Assembly: GCF_002261185.1 (NCBI RefSeq)
Contig: NZ_NEVQ01000015.1
Span: 20,128-84,127, forward strand
DNA length: 64,000 nucleotides
Direction: 5' to 3'
Source of the DNA: Bordetella genomosp. 4
Lineage (GTDB): Bacteria; Pseudomonadota; Gammaproteobacteria; Burkholderiales; Burkholderiaceae_B
In this document: in pieces, positions 51,757-59,242 of the stretch
How the letters are laid out: each line of letters begins with the position of its first letter
How positions within the stretch are numbered: position 1 is the stretch's first letter
Made by a program: the position numbers and the translations under genes
Notes under the pieces: model-generated
Seen by the model: the letters and a program-made list of their open reading frames with translations, nothing else
Databases searched by the model: none
Told to the model about the DNA's origin: nothing

Positions 51757-52674
51757 TCACGCCTCGTCCAGCGTGACATCGGGTGCGTCTGTCATTGCAT
51801 CCCGCCCCGCGACGCGATCCAGGAACGCCTCTACCGTAGGATTGTCCGCCTGCTGCCGCCACGCCAGATAAATATCTGCGTACAGGTTCTTTTGCGCAAT
51901 GGGACGATATTCCACGCCCTCGAAATGCAGCTCTCGCGCCGAATCCGGCACGATGCCATATCCCAGCCCTGCCCTGACCAGCGCGACCAAGGTATGTGTT
52001 TGGCTGGCGCGTTGTACATAGCGTGGCGCGATATTGGCCAGGCCCATGGCGCCGACAATGCGGTCATGGAAATATCGGCTATCCCCCGGCGAATACAGTA
52101 TCAACGGCTGTTGATGCAAGGCACGCAGCGGCACGGTATCCATGGCGCACAACGGAGAACCGGCAGGCAGCGCCAATATCAGTGCTTCACGCTCCATCAA
52201 CCGCTTTTCCAATCCCTGATGCATAGGCACATGCCGCGTCAATGCGACGTCGAGCTCGCCGGCCAATAGCAACCGGCCCAGATCGCTGGACACCATTTCA
52301 CGCAACTGGATATTGACGTCGGGCAGCACCCGCTGCGCACGCATCAGCATCGCCGGCATCAAACGGTAGGCTGCCACAGCGGTGTATCCCAAGGTCAGGT
52401 GCCCCGCCTCGCCGTGCGCAGCGCGCCGCGCCGCGAGCGCTGCACGTGCCGAATAATCCAACAGATGACGCGCATCTCGCAGCAGACGCTGCCCCGCGGC
52501 AGTCAGCCTGACGACGCGGCTATGGCGTTCGAGCAGCGTCACGCCCAGGTCCTGTTCCAGCAGCTGTATCTGCCGGCTGAGTGGCGGTTGCGTCATGCGC
52601 AATCGCGCCGCTGCCCGGCCAAAGTGCAATTCCTCGGCCACGGCGACAAAACATTCCAATTGACGCAGTTCCAT
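51757..52674 (-). CDS. LysR-family transcriptional regulator
   Basis: A 305-residue LysR regulator from ATG 52674. The winged helix (residues 1-60) reads ELRQLECFVAVAEELHFGRAAARLRMTQPPLSRQIQLLEQDLGVTLLERHSR, a form common in the CatR/BenM-like branch. The effector domain (from ~residue 92) includes LTLGYTAVAAYRLMPAMLMRAQRVLPDVNIQLREM. It is divergent from the Bug gene at 52878 across a 203-base spacer with a 9-bp inverted repeat, so it probably controls that gene and itself. The inducer is unknown; muconate-like or sugar-acid ligands would fit the branch. Confidence 0.94.
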   Translation of the reverse strand: MELRQLECFVAVAEELHFGRAAARLRMTQPPLSRQIQLLEQDLGVTLLERHSRVVRLTAAGQRLLRDARHLLDYSARAALAARRAAHGEAGHLTLGYTAVAAYRLMPAMLMRAQRVLPDVNIQLREMVSSDLGRLLLAGELDVALTRHVPMHQGLEKRLMEREALILALPAGSPLCAMDTVPLRALHQQPLILYSPGDSRYFHDRIVGAMGLANIAPRYVQRASQTHTLVALVRAGLGYGIVPDSARELHFEGVEYRPIAQKNLYADIYLAWRQQADNPTVEAFLDRVAGRDAMTDAPDVTLDEA

Positions 52675-52689
52675 ACTGCCTCATCCATC

Positions 52690-52742
52690 CATTCAATATG
52701 TGTATCGGGTAATGTTATTTATAGCTTAATTGGTATTGAATG
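52690..52742. promoter_or_regulatory. Widely spaced inverted repeat in the LysR/Bug spacer
   Basis: CATTCAATA (52690-52698) and TATTGAATG (52734-52742) are perfect 9-base reverse complements separated by 35 bases. They lie just upstream of the LysR start in the 203-base divergent spacer. This may be two half-operators brought together by a LysR tetramer. Confidence 0.45.
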
Positions 52743-52877
52743 GTGTCCCCGCCCCTATACTTTTGCCGTTGGCATCATTCAAAGATGCCGTAAACCAGAC
52801 AGCATGCGCGCTGCGACCCAGCGAGAGCGGCTCAGTTAAAAATCAATTCAAAAACGGTATTGCGGAGACACAAACGC

Positions 52878-53873
52878 ATGAAAGCAAAGCGGATTACTCG
52901 TATTCACGCCCGGATCACGGGCGCACTGACCTTGGCGATCGCAGCATGTTTTCCCATCACCAGCCAGGCGGCGGGCGATTACCCCAATCGTCCTGTTTCG
53001 CTGGTCGTTCCGTTCTCGCCCGGTGGCGGCACTGACATTTCCGCCCGCATTCTGGCCGAACGCCTGGGGCAGACATTGGGCCAGACCATCGTCGTCGACA
53101 ACAAGGCCGGCGCAGGCGGGCAAATCGCTGCCGATCTGGTCGCGCGCGCGGATCCTGATGGCTACACGCTGCTGTTCGCAAACTCGGGCATGCTCTCCAT
53201 CAACCCCTGGATTTACAAGTTGAAAACCGATCCTGCGGTGGCGTTCGCGCCGGTGTCGCTGTTCTCGGACCTGCCTTTTGTGCTGGTCGTGCCGCCTTCG
53301 CTGAACGTCAAAACGGTGCAAGACCTCGTGGCCTTGGCCAAGGCCGAGCCCGGCCAGCACACGTTTGCCAGTTCGGGCACCGGTGGCGCGCCTCACCTGA
53401 CGGCAGAGGTATTCCAATTGGCCACGGGTACGGAATTGCTGCACGTTCCGTATAAAGGCGGTGGCCCGGCCATGGGCGACCTGATGGGCGGCCGCGTCGA
53501 TATGTTGTTCGCCTCGGTGCTGGAAACCAATTCGTTCGTACAAGCCGGCAAGCTGCGTGCGCTGGCCGTCACAGGCGACAAGCGTTCGCCCGCGATGCCG
53601 GATGTACCCACGATCGACGAAGCCGGCATCAAGAATGCCCAAGGCGGATCCTGGACCGCCGTGCTGGTGCCCGCAGGCACGCCTCAAGCCATCGTCGACA
53701 AGCTCTCGAAAGCCATCCGCGATGTCGCCAACGAGGAAGGCATCAAGCAAAAGCTGCTGGCCCAAGGTGCAGGCGCTCACGGCTCGACGCCTGAAGAGTT
53801 GGCGCAGCTGGCCGCAAGCGAGCGAGCACGCTATGGCGAGATCATCAAGGCGCGTGGCCTGCTCGCACAATAA
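52878..53873 (+). CDS. Bug-family periplasmic binding protein (TctC-like)
   Basis: The start is ATG 52878 (MKAKRITRIHARITGAL), with GGAGA upstream; a TTG at 52860 is less likely. The 331-residue protein has a signal peptide ending near SQA-AGD (residue ~33) and the Bug core VSLVVPFSPGGGTDISARILAERLGQTLG followed by IVVDNKAGAGGQIAADL. It lacks TctAB partners. It is divergent from the LysR gene and 89 bases upstream of the D-2-hydroxyacid dehydrogenase gene, an arrangement suggesting import of a hydroxyacid that the enzyme then oxidises. Confidence 0.94.
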   Translation: MKAKRITRIHARITGALTLAIAACFPITSQAAGDYPNRPVSLVVPFSPGGGTDISARILAERLGQTLGQTIVVDNKAGAGGQIAADLVARADPDGYTLLFANSGMLSINPWIYKLKTDPAVAFAPVSLFSDLPFVLVVPPSLNVKTVQDLVALAKAEPGQHTFASSGTGGAPHLTAEVFQLATGTELLHVPYKGGGPAMGDLMGGRVDMLFASVLETNSFVQAGKLRALAVTGDKRSPAMPDVPTIDEAGIKNAQGGSWTAVLVPAGTPQAIVDKLSKAIRDVANEEGIKQKLLAQGAGAHGSTPEELAQLAASERARYGEIIKARGLLAQ

Positions 53874-53962
53874 GAAGCTTCATACGCGAGAACCCGCTGT
53901 CCCCCATGACTGGACCGCCGAAGGCAAAGCGGGTTCTTGAAACCCTATAGATTGGATTTTTC

Positions 53963-54928
53963 ATGACTGATGCTGTCTCCACGGATCTCATCGACGTACT
54001 GATGGTGGGCCCCATGCCCCCCGCCATCACTGAACACGTCGATCGCCATTACCGCTTGCACCGCTGGTGGGAAATCAAAGACCAGGCCGGTTTTCTGCAA
54101 ATGCAAGGGCAAACGGTGCGTGGCATGGTCACCAGCGGACGCCACGGCGCATCGGCAGAACTGATCAATAGCCTGCCCAAGCTGGAAGGCATTTTCAGCC
54201 AAGGGGTGGGCTACGATCCCATCGACATCGGCACCGCCAAGAAACGCGGCGTCGTCGTGACCAATACGCCTGGCGTGTTGAACGATTGCGTTGCGGATAC
54301 TGCGCTCGCACTGATCTTGAACGTGTCGCGCCGTCTCTGCCTGGCGGATCGTTTCGTGCGCGAGGGTCGCTGGCTCAACGAAGCCTTTCCGCTCGCGGTC
54401 AAACCCAGCGGCAAACGCTGCGGCATTGTCGGGTTGGGCAGCATCGGCCTGCAGGTCGCCAGACGCGCCGAAGCCTTTGACATGAGCATCGCGTATTACA
54501 ACCGTCGCGCGCGCAGCGATGTGCCGGGTCACTATCGCTATTACGACAACCTGATCCAACTGGCCGAAGACAGCGATTTTCTGGTGGTGGTTGTGCCTGG
54601 TGGAGCAGACACGCAACATCTGATTAATGATGCGGTCCTCAACGCGTTGGGTCCCAAGGGGTATCTCATCAACGTGGCACGGGGAACCGTCGTCGACGAG
54701 TCTGCATTGGTCAAGGCCTTGCAAGACGGCCGTATCGCTGGTGCTGGCCTGGACGTGTTTGAGCACGAGCCTCAAGTCCCGCAGGCGCTATTGGACATGG
54801 ATCAAGTCGTGCTCTTTCCGCACTTGGCGAGCGGTACGGAAGAAACTCGGCAGGCCATGGCCGATCTGGTATTGAGCAATCTCGATGGCTGGTTTCAGCA
54901 GCGTAAAGTGCTGACGCCGGTGACTTGA
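53963..54928 (+). CDS. D-isomer-specific 2-hydroxyacid dehydrogenase
   Basis: A 321-residue enzyme. The cofactor motif GLGSIGLQVARRAEAF lies near residues 155-170 with CGIV before it. The catalytic arginine is in INVARGTVVDE near 238, the glutamate in DVFEHEPQVP near 268, and the histidine in FPHLASGTEETRQA near 287. The hydroxypyruvate/glyoxylate reductase (GhrA/GyaR) type is closest by motif form (NTPGVLNDCVADTALALILNVSRR). The gene follows the Bug gene on the same strand. It converges with the LysR gene at 54983, with a hairpin between them. Confidence 0.94.
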   Translation: MTDAVSTDLIDVLMVGPMPPAITEHVDRHYRLHRWWEIKDQAGFLQMQGQTVRGMVTSGRHGASAELINSLPKLEGIFSQGVGYDPIDIGTAKKRGVVVTNTPGVLNDCVADTALALILNVSRRLCLADRFVREGRWLNEAFPLAVKPSGKRCGIVGLGSIGLQVARRAEAFDMSIAYYNRRARSDVPGHYRYYDNLIQLAEDSDFLVVVVPGGADTQHLINDAVLNALGPKGYLINVARGTVVDESALVKALQDGRIAGAGLDVFEHEPQVPQALLDMDQVVLFPHLASGTEETRQAMADLVLSNLDGWFQQRKVLTPVT

Positions 54929-54935
54929 TGGCAAT

Positions 54936-54962
54936 GGTCCAGCATGCGTGCACTGCTGGACC
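54936..54962. terminator. Hairpin between convergent genes
   Basis: GGTCCAGCA (54936-54944) and TGCTGGACC (54954-54962) form a perfect 9-bp stem with a nine-base loop; GCAA and TTGC outside extend it after a one-base bulge. It sits between the convergent dehydrogenase and LysR genes and probably stops transcription from both sides, although the T-run is short. Confidence 0.55.
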
Positions 54963-54982
54963 TTGCCTTCGATCTCGCCGGG

Positions 54983-55831
54983 CTACAAATTCAGATGCCC
55001 CAGCGAATCGAACACCCGCTGCGCGGCGCTGTTCGCACTGAGCGGGCTTAAATACAACCTGAAACTGACATCAGGCAATCTCGGCAACGCCTCTGCCTCG
55101 CTCATCACGCGCAGATCGCTGCCCAACATTTCAACGCTGCGCGCGGTCACGCCCAACCCTGCCCTCACTGCCGCGCGTACACCCACCACCGTCGGAGAGG
55201 TATAGGTAATCCGCCACGGAATACCTATACGATCCAGGTGCTCTATTGCGATGCGGCGAAATTGGCTCGATTCAGCTGCCACGATCAAAGGCAAAGGTTG
55301 CTCTGGATCATACCGATAGCGGGCGGCACACATCCATACGATAGGCGAGGTGCGCAATGTGATGTGCCGCAGATCCGGTGCATCCGATCCCGCAATCGTC
55401 ATATCGATTTCCCCCTGGCGCAAGCGCTGCAAGAGATGAGGACTGCGCCCGACATGAATCGCGATCCGCAATCGAGGAAACGCCTGAGAAAAATGCGCCA
55501 GGAGATTGGGCAGGATACTGTCGGTCACGTCATGAGGCGCGCCCAATCTCAACTCGCCGCTTTCCTCTCGGGACAGCATGGCGGCGCAGGCCTCATCGTT
55601 TAGCGCCAGCAGACGCCTCGCATAATCCAGCAGACGCAATCCGTCCGGCGTCAATTGCTTGTTGCGCCCCACACGCTGGAATAACCGTTTACCAAACAAT
55701 GCCTCCAAACGCTGCATTTGCTGCGTCACCGCCGATTGCGTACGCAACACCTCGACGGCAGCCGCGGCGAATGACTCCCGATCCACGACAGCAACGAATG
55801 TCCGTAGGTGATCAATGTCCAGGCTCTTCAT
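54983..55831 (-). CDS. LysR-family transcriptional regulator
   Basis: The start is ATG 55831 (MKSLDIDHLRTFVAVVDR); a GTG at 55873 is 14 codons further out and less probable. The 282-residue protein has the winged helix (FAAAAVEVLRTQSAVTQQMQRLEALFGKRLFQR, residues ~20-52) and a LysR effector domain (LRLGAPHDVTDSILPNLLAHFSQAFPRLRIAIHVG). RTQSAVTQQMQRLE is typical of the LrhA/HexA-like branch. It diverges from the Bug gene at 55936 across 104 bases and likely regulates it with the Ldh-type gene. Confidence 0.94.
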   Translation of the reverse strand: MKSLDIDHLRTFVAVVDRESFAAAAVEVLRTQSAVTQQMQRLEALFGKRLFQRVGRNKQLTPDGLRLLDYARRLLALNDEACAAMLSREESGELRLGAPHDVTDSILPNLLAHFSQAFPRLRIAIHVGRSPHLLQRLRQGEIDMTIAGSDAPDLRHITLRTSPIVWMCAARYRYDPEQPLPLIVAAESSQFRRIAIEHLDRIGIPWRITYTSPTVVGVRAAVRAGLGVTARSVEMLGSDLRVMSEAEALPRLPDVSFRLYLSPLSANSAAQRVFDSLGHLNL

Positions 55832-55935
55832 TTTGTTAAGCGCTTCTAATGTATTCGGCTCAAAAACTCGCACTGTGAGGCAGGCAGATTTTTCTATAGT
55901 GCCTGTGCAGCAAATAAAAACTCAAGGAGACGACC

Positions 55936-56910
55936 ATGAAACCCATCACAGTACTGCGCGGCCTGTTCCCTGCCCTCTTTTTGCTCGGCTGCGGCGTGTC
56001 CGCATCGGCCGCTGACTATCCCGACAGACCCATCAGGATGATAGCCCCCTTTGCTCCGGGCGGCGGCTCGGACGTGGTGGCCCGTCTCGTCGCGGAAAAA
56101 ATGGGCCCGTTGCTAGGACAGAATGTCGTGGTAGAAAACCGTCCAGGTGCATCGAGCATCATCGGCACGGATCTGGTCGCCAAGGCAGCACCCGACGGGT
56201 ACACCATTCTGATGACCAACAGCGCGATCACCAGCAATCCCTCGCTGTATCAGACGCTGCCCTACGACACGCGCAAGGATCTGATACCCGTCACTTATCT
56301 GGCTGATGCGCCGACTTTGCTCGCCGCTCACCCGTCAGTTCCCTTTAACACGGTTCCCGAATTGGTGGCATACGCCAAACAACATCCGAATGAGGTGACC
56401 GTAGGCACACCGGGCGCCGGCCAAATGTCGCATCTGGTCGCAGAGATGGTCAGCCAGGCCAGCGATACCAAGCTGACGATGGTCCACTACAAAGGCACGG
56501 CCAATTCGATCAACGATCTGGTCGGCGGTACGATCATGATGTCTTTCGGCACGGTCCCCGGGTTCATCAACTTTATCGAATCCAAGAAACTCAAACCTAT
56601 CGCCGTCGCCAGCCGTGAGCGGATCAGTGTGTTGCCGGACGTTCCTACGATTGCAGAAACCTATCCGGGATTCGAAATGAGTGTCTGGTTCGGCGTATTC
56701 GTGCCGGCGGGCACGCCGGACGCTATCGTCAGCAAGCTCAATACGGCCATGCTCCAGGCGTTGAAAGACCCCACCATTCAGGCGCGCTTTCCCGAAGAAG
56801 GCCTACGGCCTGGCAATTTGTCTCATGAACAATTCAACACCTTGTTTCGGTCAGATCTGGACAAGTGGCAGACCTTTATCCGCGAACGCAATATCCATCT
56901 CAACAAATGA
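55936..56910 (+). CDS. Bug-family periplasmic binding protein (TctC-like)
   Basis: A 324-residue protein with a signal peptide (MKPITVLRGLFPALFLLGCGVSASA, cleaved near residue 25) and the Bug core IRMIAPFAPGGGSDVVARLVAEKMGPLLG, then VVVENRPGASSIIGTDLVAKA. GGAG lies upstream of ATG 55936. Its TGA overlaps the ATG of the Ldh-type gene (ATGA), so binding protein and dehydrogenase are translationally coupled. That makes it likely that the ligand is the dehydrogenase's substrate or a precursor. Confidence 0.94.
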   Translation: MKPITVLRGLFPALFLLGCGVSASAADYPDRPIRMIAPFAPGGGSDVVARLVAEKMGPLLGQNVVVENRPGASSIIGTDLVAKAAPDGYTILMTNSAITSNPSLYQTLPYDTRKDLIPVTYLADAPTLLAAHPSVPFNTVPELVAYAKQHPNEVTVGTPGAGQMSHLVAEMVSQASDTKLTMVHYKGTANSINDLVGGTIMMSFGTVPGFINFIESKKLKPIAVASRERISVLPDVPTIAETYPGFEMSVWFGVFVPAGTPDAIVSKLNTAMLQALKDPTIQARFPEEGLRPGNLSHEQFNTLFRSDLDKWQTFIRERNIHLNK

Positions 56911-58028
56911 GTCACGCGATGCAATCCTCCTCTATCGACGAACTGTCGTGCACGCCATTGTCCGCCGAGGCGCTCAAAGATTTTGCCTGCGCTGTGTACC
57001 AGCAGGCGGGCGTACCGCCTGCCGACGCCGACCTGGCGGCCGACGCACTGCTCCAGGCGGACTTATGGGGGCACCAATCACATGGCCTGCTGAGATTGGG
57101 CTGGTATTACGCTCGCTTGCGCTCCGGAGCAATGAAAGGCGTGACTCGCCTGCAGACCGTGATCGATGCGGGCGCCGTCAGCGTACTGGACGGCAATGAC
57201 GGCGTCGGCCCAGTCATTGCGCACCAAGCTACCGAAGAAGCCGTACGGCGTGCGCGTGCACACGGTGTGGGCATTGTGTCGGTCCGGCATTCGAACCATT
57301 TTGGCACGTGCATGTACTTCACTCGGCAAGGCGCGCTACAGAATTGCGCCATGCTGATGATGAGTAATGGCGGGCCCAATATGGCTCCATGGGGCGGCTT
57401 GCAAAAGAAAATCGGCACGAACCCATGGTCTATCGGCGTACCGGCCGGCAAGCATGCGCCGATGATCATGGACATCGCCAATTCCGGCGTCGCCCGGGGA
57501 AAGATTTATCTGGCGAACAATCGTCATGAGCCTATCCCTGCCAACTGGGCGGTCGATGCACAAGGCAACCCGACGACCGATCCGAAAGAGGCCCTGAAAG
57601 GCTTTATCCTGCCCATGGCCGGCCATAAAGGCTATGCCATTGGCGTCATGGTGGATGTGATGTCAGGGGTCTTGTCGGGCAGCGGTTTTCAGGATCAAGT
57701 GCACGGCCCATATGATCCGGTCAATCGCAGCCGGGCGGGCCATTTCATCATGGCCCTGAATATCGACGCGTTTCAGCCGATCGCCGAATTTCAAACGCGC
57801 ATGGAGGCGTACATCGCTTCTCTCAAGAGCGTCCCCGTCGCCGCAGGTCACGACACGGTCTATTACCCAGGCGAAATCGAGGCCGAAGCCGATGTACGTC
57901 ACCGCGTAAATGGCTTGCTGCTGCCGGCTGACACGTTGAGCGCGCTTGAACAGGTTGGATATGAGGCAGGTATCGCCTGGCGGGATTTCGTGCGTCCGGT
58001 TGATAGCAGCAACCACAGCAGCCCGTGA
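56907..58028 (+). CDS. Ldh-family (malate/L-sulfolactate-type) NAD(P) dehydrogenase
   Basis: The start is ATG 56907 (MSHAMQSSSIDELSCTPL), overlapping the Bug stop. The 373-residue protein is of the malate/L-lactate dehydrogenase (type 2, ylbC/YiaK-like) family: ADLAADALLQADLWGHQSHGLLRLGWYYARLRSG (residues ~37-70), VRHSNHFGTCMYFTRQGA (residues ~128-145) and KGFILPMAGHKGYAIGVMVDVMSGVLSG (residues ~230-260) are family blocks, with the catalytic histidine in HQSHG. It reduces or oxidises a 2-keto/hydroxyacid such as 2,3-diketo-gulonate, ureidoglycolate or sulfolactate. Substrate not determined. Confidence 0.93.
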   Translation: MSHAMQSSSIDELSCTPLSAEALKDFACAVYQQAGVPPADADLAADALLQADLWGHQSHGLLRLGWYYARLRSGAMKGVTRLQTVIDAGAVSVLDGNDGVGPVIAHQATEEAVRRARAHGVGIVSVRHSNHFGTCMYFTRQGALQNCAMLMMSNGGPNMAPWGGLQKKIGTNPWSIGVPAGKHAPMIMDIANSGVARGKIYLANNRHEPIPANWAVDAQGNPTTDPKEALKGFILPMAGHKGYAIGVMVDVMSGVLSGSGFQDQVHGPYDPVNRSRAGHFIMALNIDAFQPIAEFQTRMEAYIASLKSVPVAAGHDTVYYPGEIEAEADVRHRVNGLLLPADTLSALEQVGYEAGIAWRDFVRPVDSSNHSSP

Positions 58029-58102
58029 ATCGCGCCAGATCGCACAAGGTTTGATGGCTGCGATTCACTGATCCAGTATGAGGCTGGCGGGTTCCGCCAG
58101 CC
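58025..58102. terminator. Two hairpins between convergent genes
   Basis: GTGAATCGC (58025-58033) pairs with GCGATTCAC (58060-58068), and GGCTGGCGG (58082-58090) with CCGCCAGCC (58094-58102), both perfect 9-bp. They lie between the Ldh-type gene and the convergent Bug gene. Neither is followed by a strong T-run, so termination is probable but not certain. Confidence 0.5.
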
Positions 58103-58110
58103 CTACCCCG

Positions 58111-59115
58111 CTACTCGCCCTTCACCCCAGCGTCTGCAATCACTTTCGCCCATTTCGCTCGCTCCGCGCCAATGCGCGCAGCCGCATCCGCAGGCGTCGT
58201 CCACGTTGCCACCGCGCCTTGATTCAGCAGCGCGGCTTTGACTTCGGGTTTGGCGAGGATCTGTTTGAGCGAGTCATTCAGCTTCTGAATGACGGCGTCC
58301 GGCGTCCCGGCAGGCGCCACGATGCCGAACATGGAGCTAACCTGGAAATTCGGCAGCCCCGCCTCGGCAGTCGTCGGCACCTCGGGCAAGGCCTCAGCGC
58401 GCTGATCTGATGCCACCGCCAGGGCCCGCAATTTGCCGGCCTTCACGTGCCCCTGCGCCGCCGGTACGGTCTCGATCATGCTGAGCACCTGTCCGCCCAT
58501 CAAATCCGTCATCGCCGGGCCGCTGCCCTTGTATGGCACATGCAGGACGTCCACGCCCACCATGCTCTTGAACATTTCAGTGGCCAGATGCTGAGGCGAG
58601 CCATTGCCTGATGAAGCCATCGTCAAATAGCCCGGGCGCTTTTTGGCTAAGTCGATGAATTCCTGCAGCGACTTCGCCTCTACGGAAGGATTCACCACAA
58701 ACACCAGCGGTACCGAACCGACGATAGAAACAGGAGCAAAGCTCTTTTCGATGTCGTAAGGGACTTTGCCTTTGTAGAGCTCTGCATTGATGGAATGGCT
58801 CGTCAACGCGCCGAGCAATAGCGTATAGCCGTCGGGATCGGATTTCGCGACATGATCTGCCCCGATGTTGCCCGTCGCACCGGCACGGTTTTCCACGACG
58901 AACTGCTGGCCCAGTGCCAGCGACAGCTCCTGCGCCATGACGCGGCCTATCACATCAGTCGCCCCACCGGGCGGATAAGGCACCACCATGCGCACAGGAC
59001 GCTCGGGATAGCCCGCGGCAGCAGCAACAGTGGGCAAGCCCAGGCTCGCACAAAAGGTCAAGGCACAGGCCAGAAATGCCCGCCTTGCGGGTGGACGCTT
59101 GCTCGATAAAAACAT
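58111..59115 (-). CDS. Bug-family periplasmic binding protein (TctC-like)
   Basis: The start is ATG 59115 (MFLSSKRPPARRAFLACAL), giving 334 residues with a signal peptide ending near AAA-AGY (residue ~33); the 17 residues further upstream are polar and unsuitable. The Bug core follows as VRMVVPYPPGGATDVIGRVMAQELSLALGQQF and VVENRAGATGNIGADHVAKS. It is divergent from the dehydratase gene at 59243 across a spacer of 127 bases. No TctAB genes are adjacent. It may import the sugar acid handled by the dehydratase. Confidence 0.94.
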   Translation of the reverse strand: MFLSSKRPPARRAFLACALTFCASLGLPTVAAAAGYPERPVRMVVPYPPGGATDVIGRVMAQELSLALGQQFVVENRAGATGNIGADHVAKSDPDGYTLLLGALTSHSINAELYKGKVPYDIEKSFAPVSIVGSVPLVFVVNPSVEAKSLQEFIDLAKKRPGYLTMASSGNGSPQHLATEMFKSMVGVDVLHVPYKGSGPAMTDLMGGQVLSMIETVPAAQGHVKAGKLRALAVASDQRAEALPEVPTTAEAGLPNFQVSSMFGIVAPAGTPDAVIQKLNDSLKQILAKPEVKAALLNQGAVATWTTPADAAARIGAERAKWAKVIADAGVKGE

Positions 59116-59219
59116 GTTTGTCTCCTGCCAGGTTAGTGGTTGAATGTGTTTCTGGCGTCGCTTCACCGTCCGGTACTTGCATTACGCGAGAAGGCCCGGA
59201 TATGATCGCCCATAGATTA

Positions 59220-59235
59220 TCAATAATATTATTGA
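59220..59235. promoter_or_regulatory. Perfect 16-base palindrome abutting the dehydratase start
   Basis: TCAATAATATTATTGA is a perfect palindrome ending one base before the first possible ATG (59237) and seven before the chosen ATG (59243). It therefore overlaps the ribosome-binding region. This is an operator-type symmetric site in the divergent spacer, suited to repression of the dehydratase gene. The cognate regulator is not evident. Confidence 0.55.
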
Positions 59236-59242
59236 GATGACA

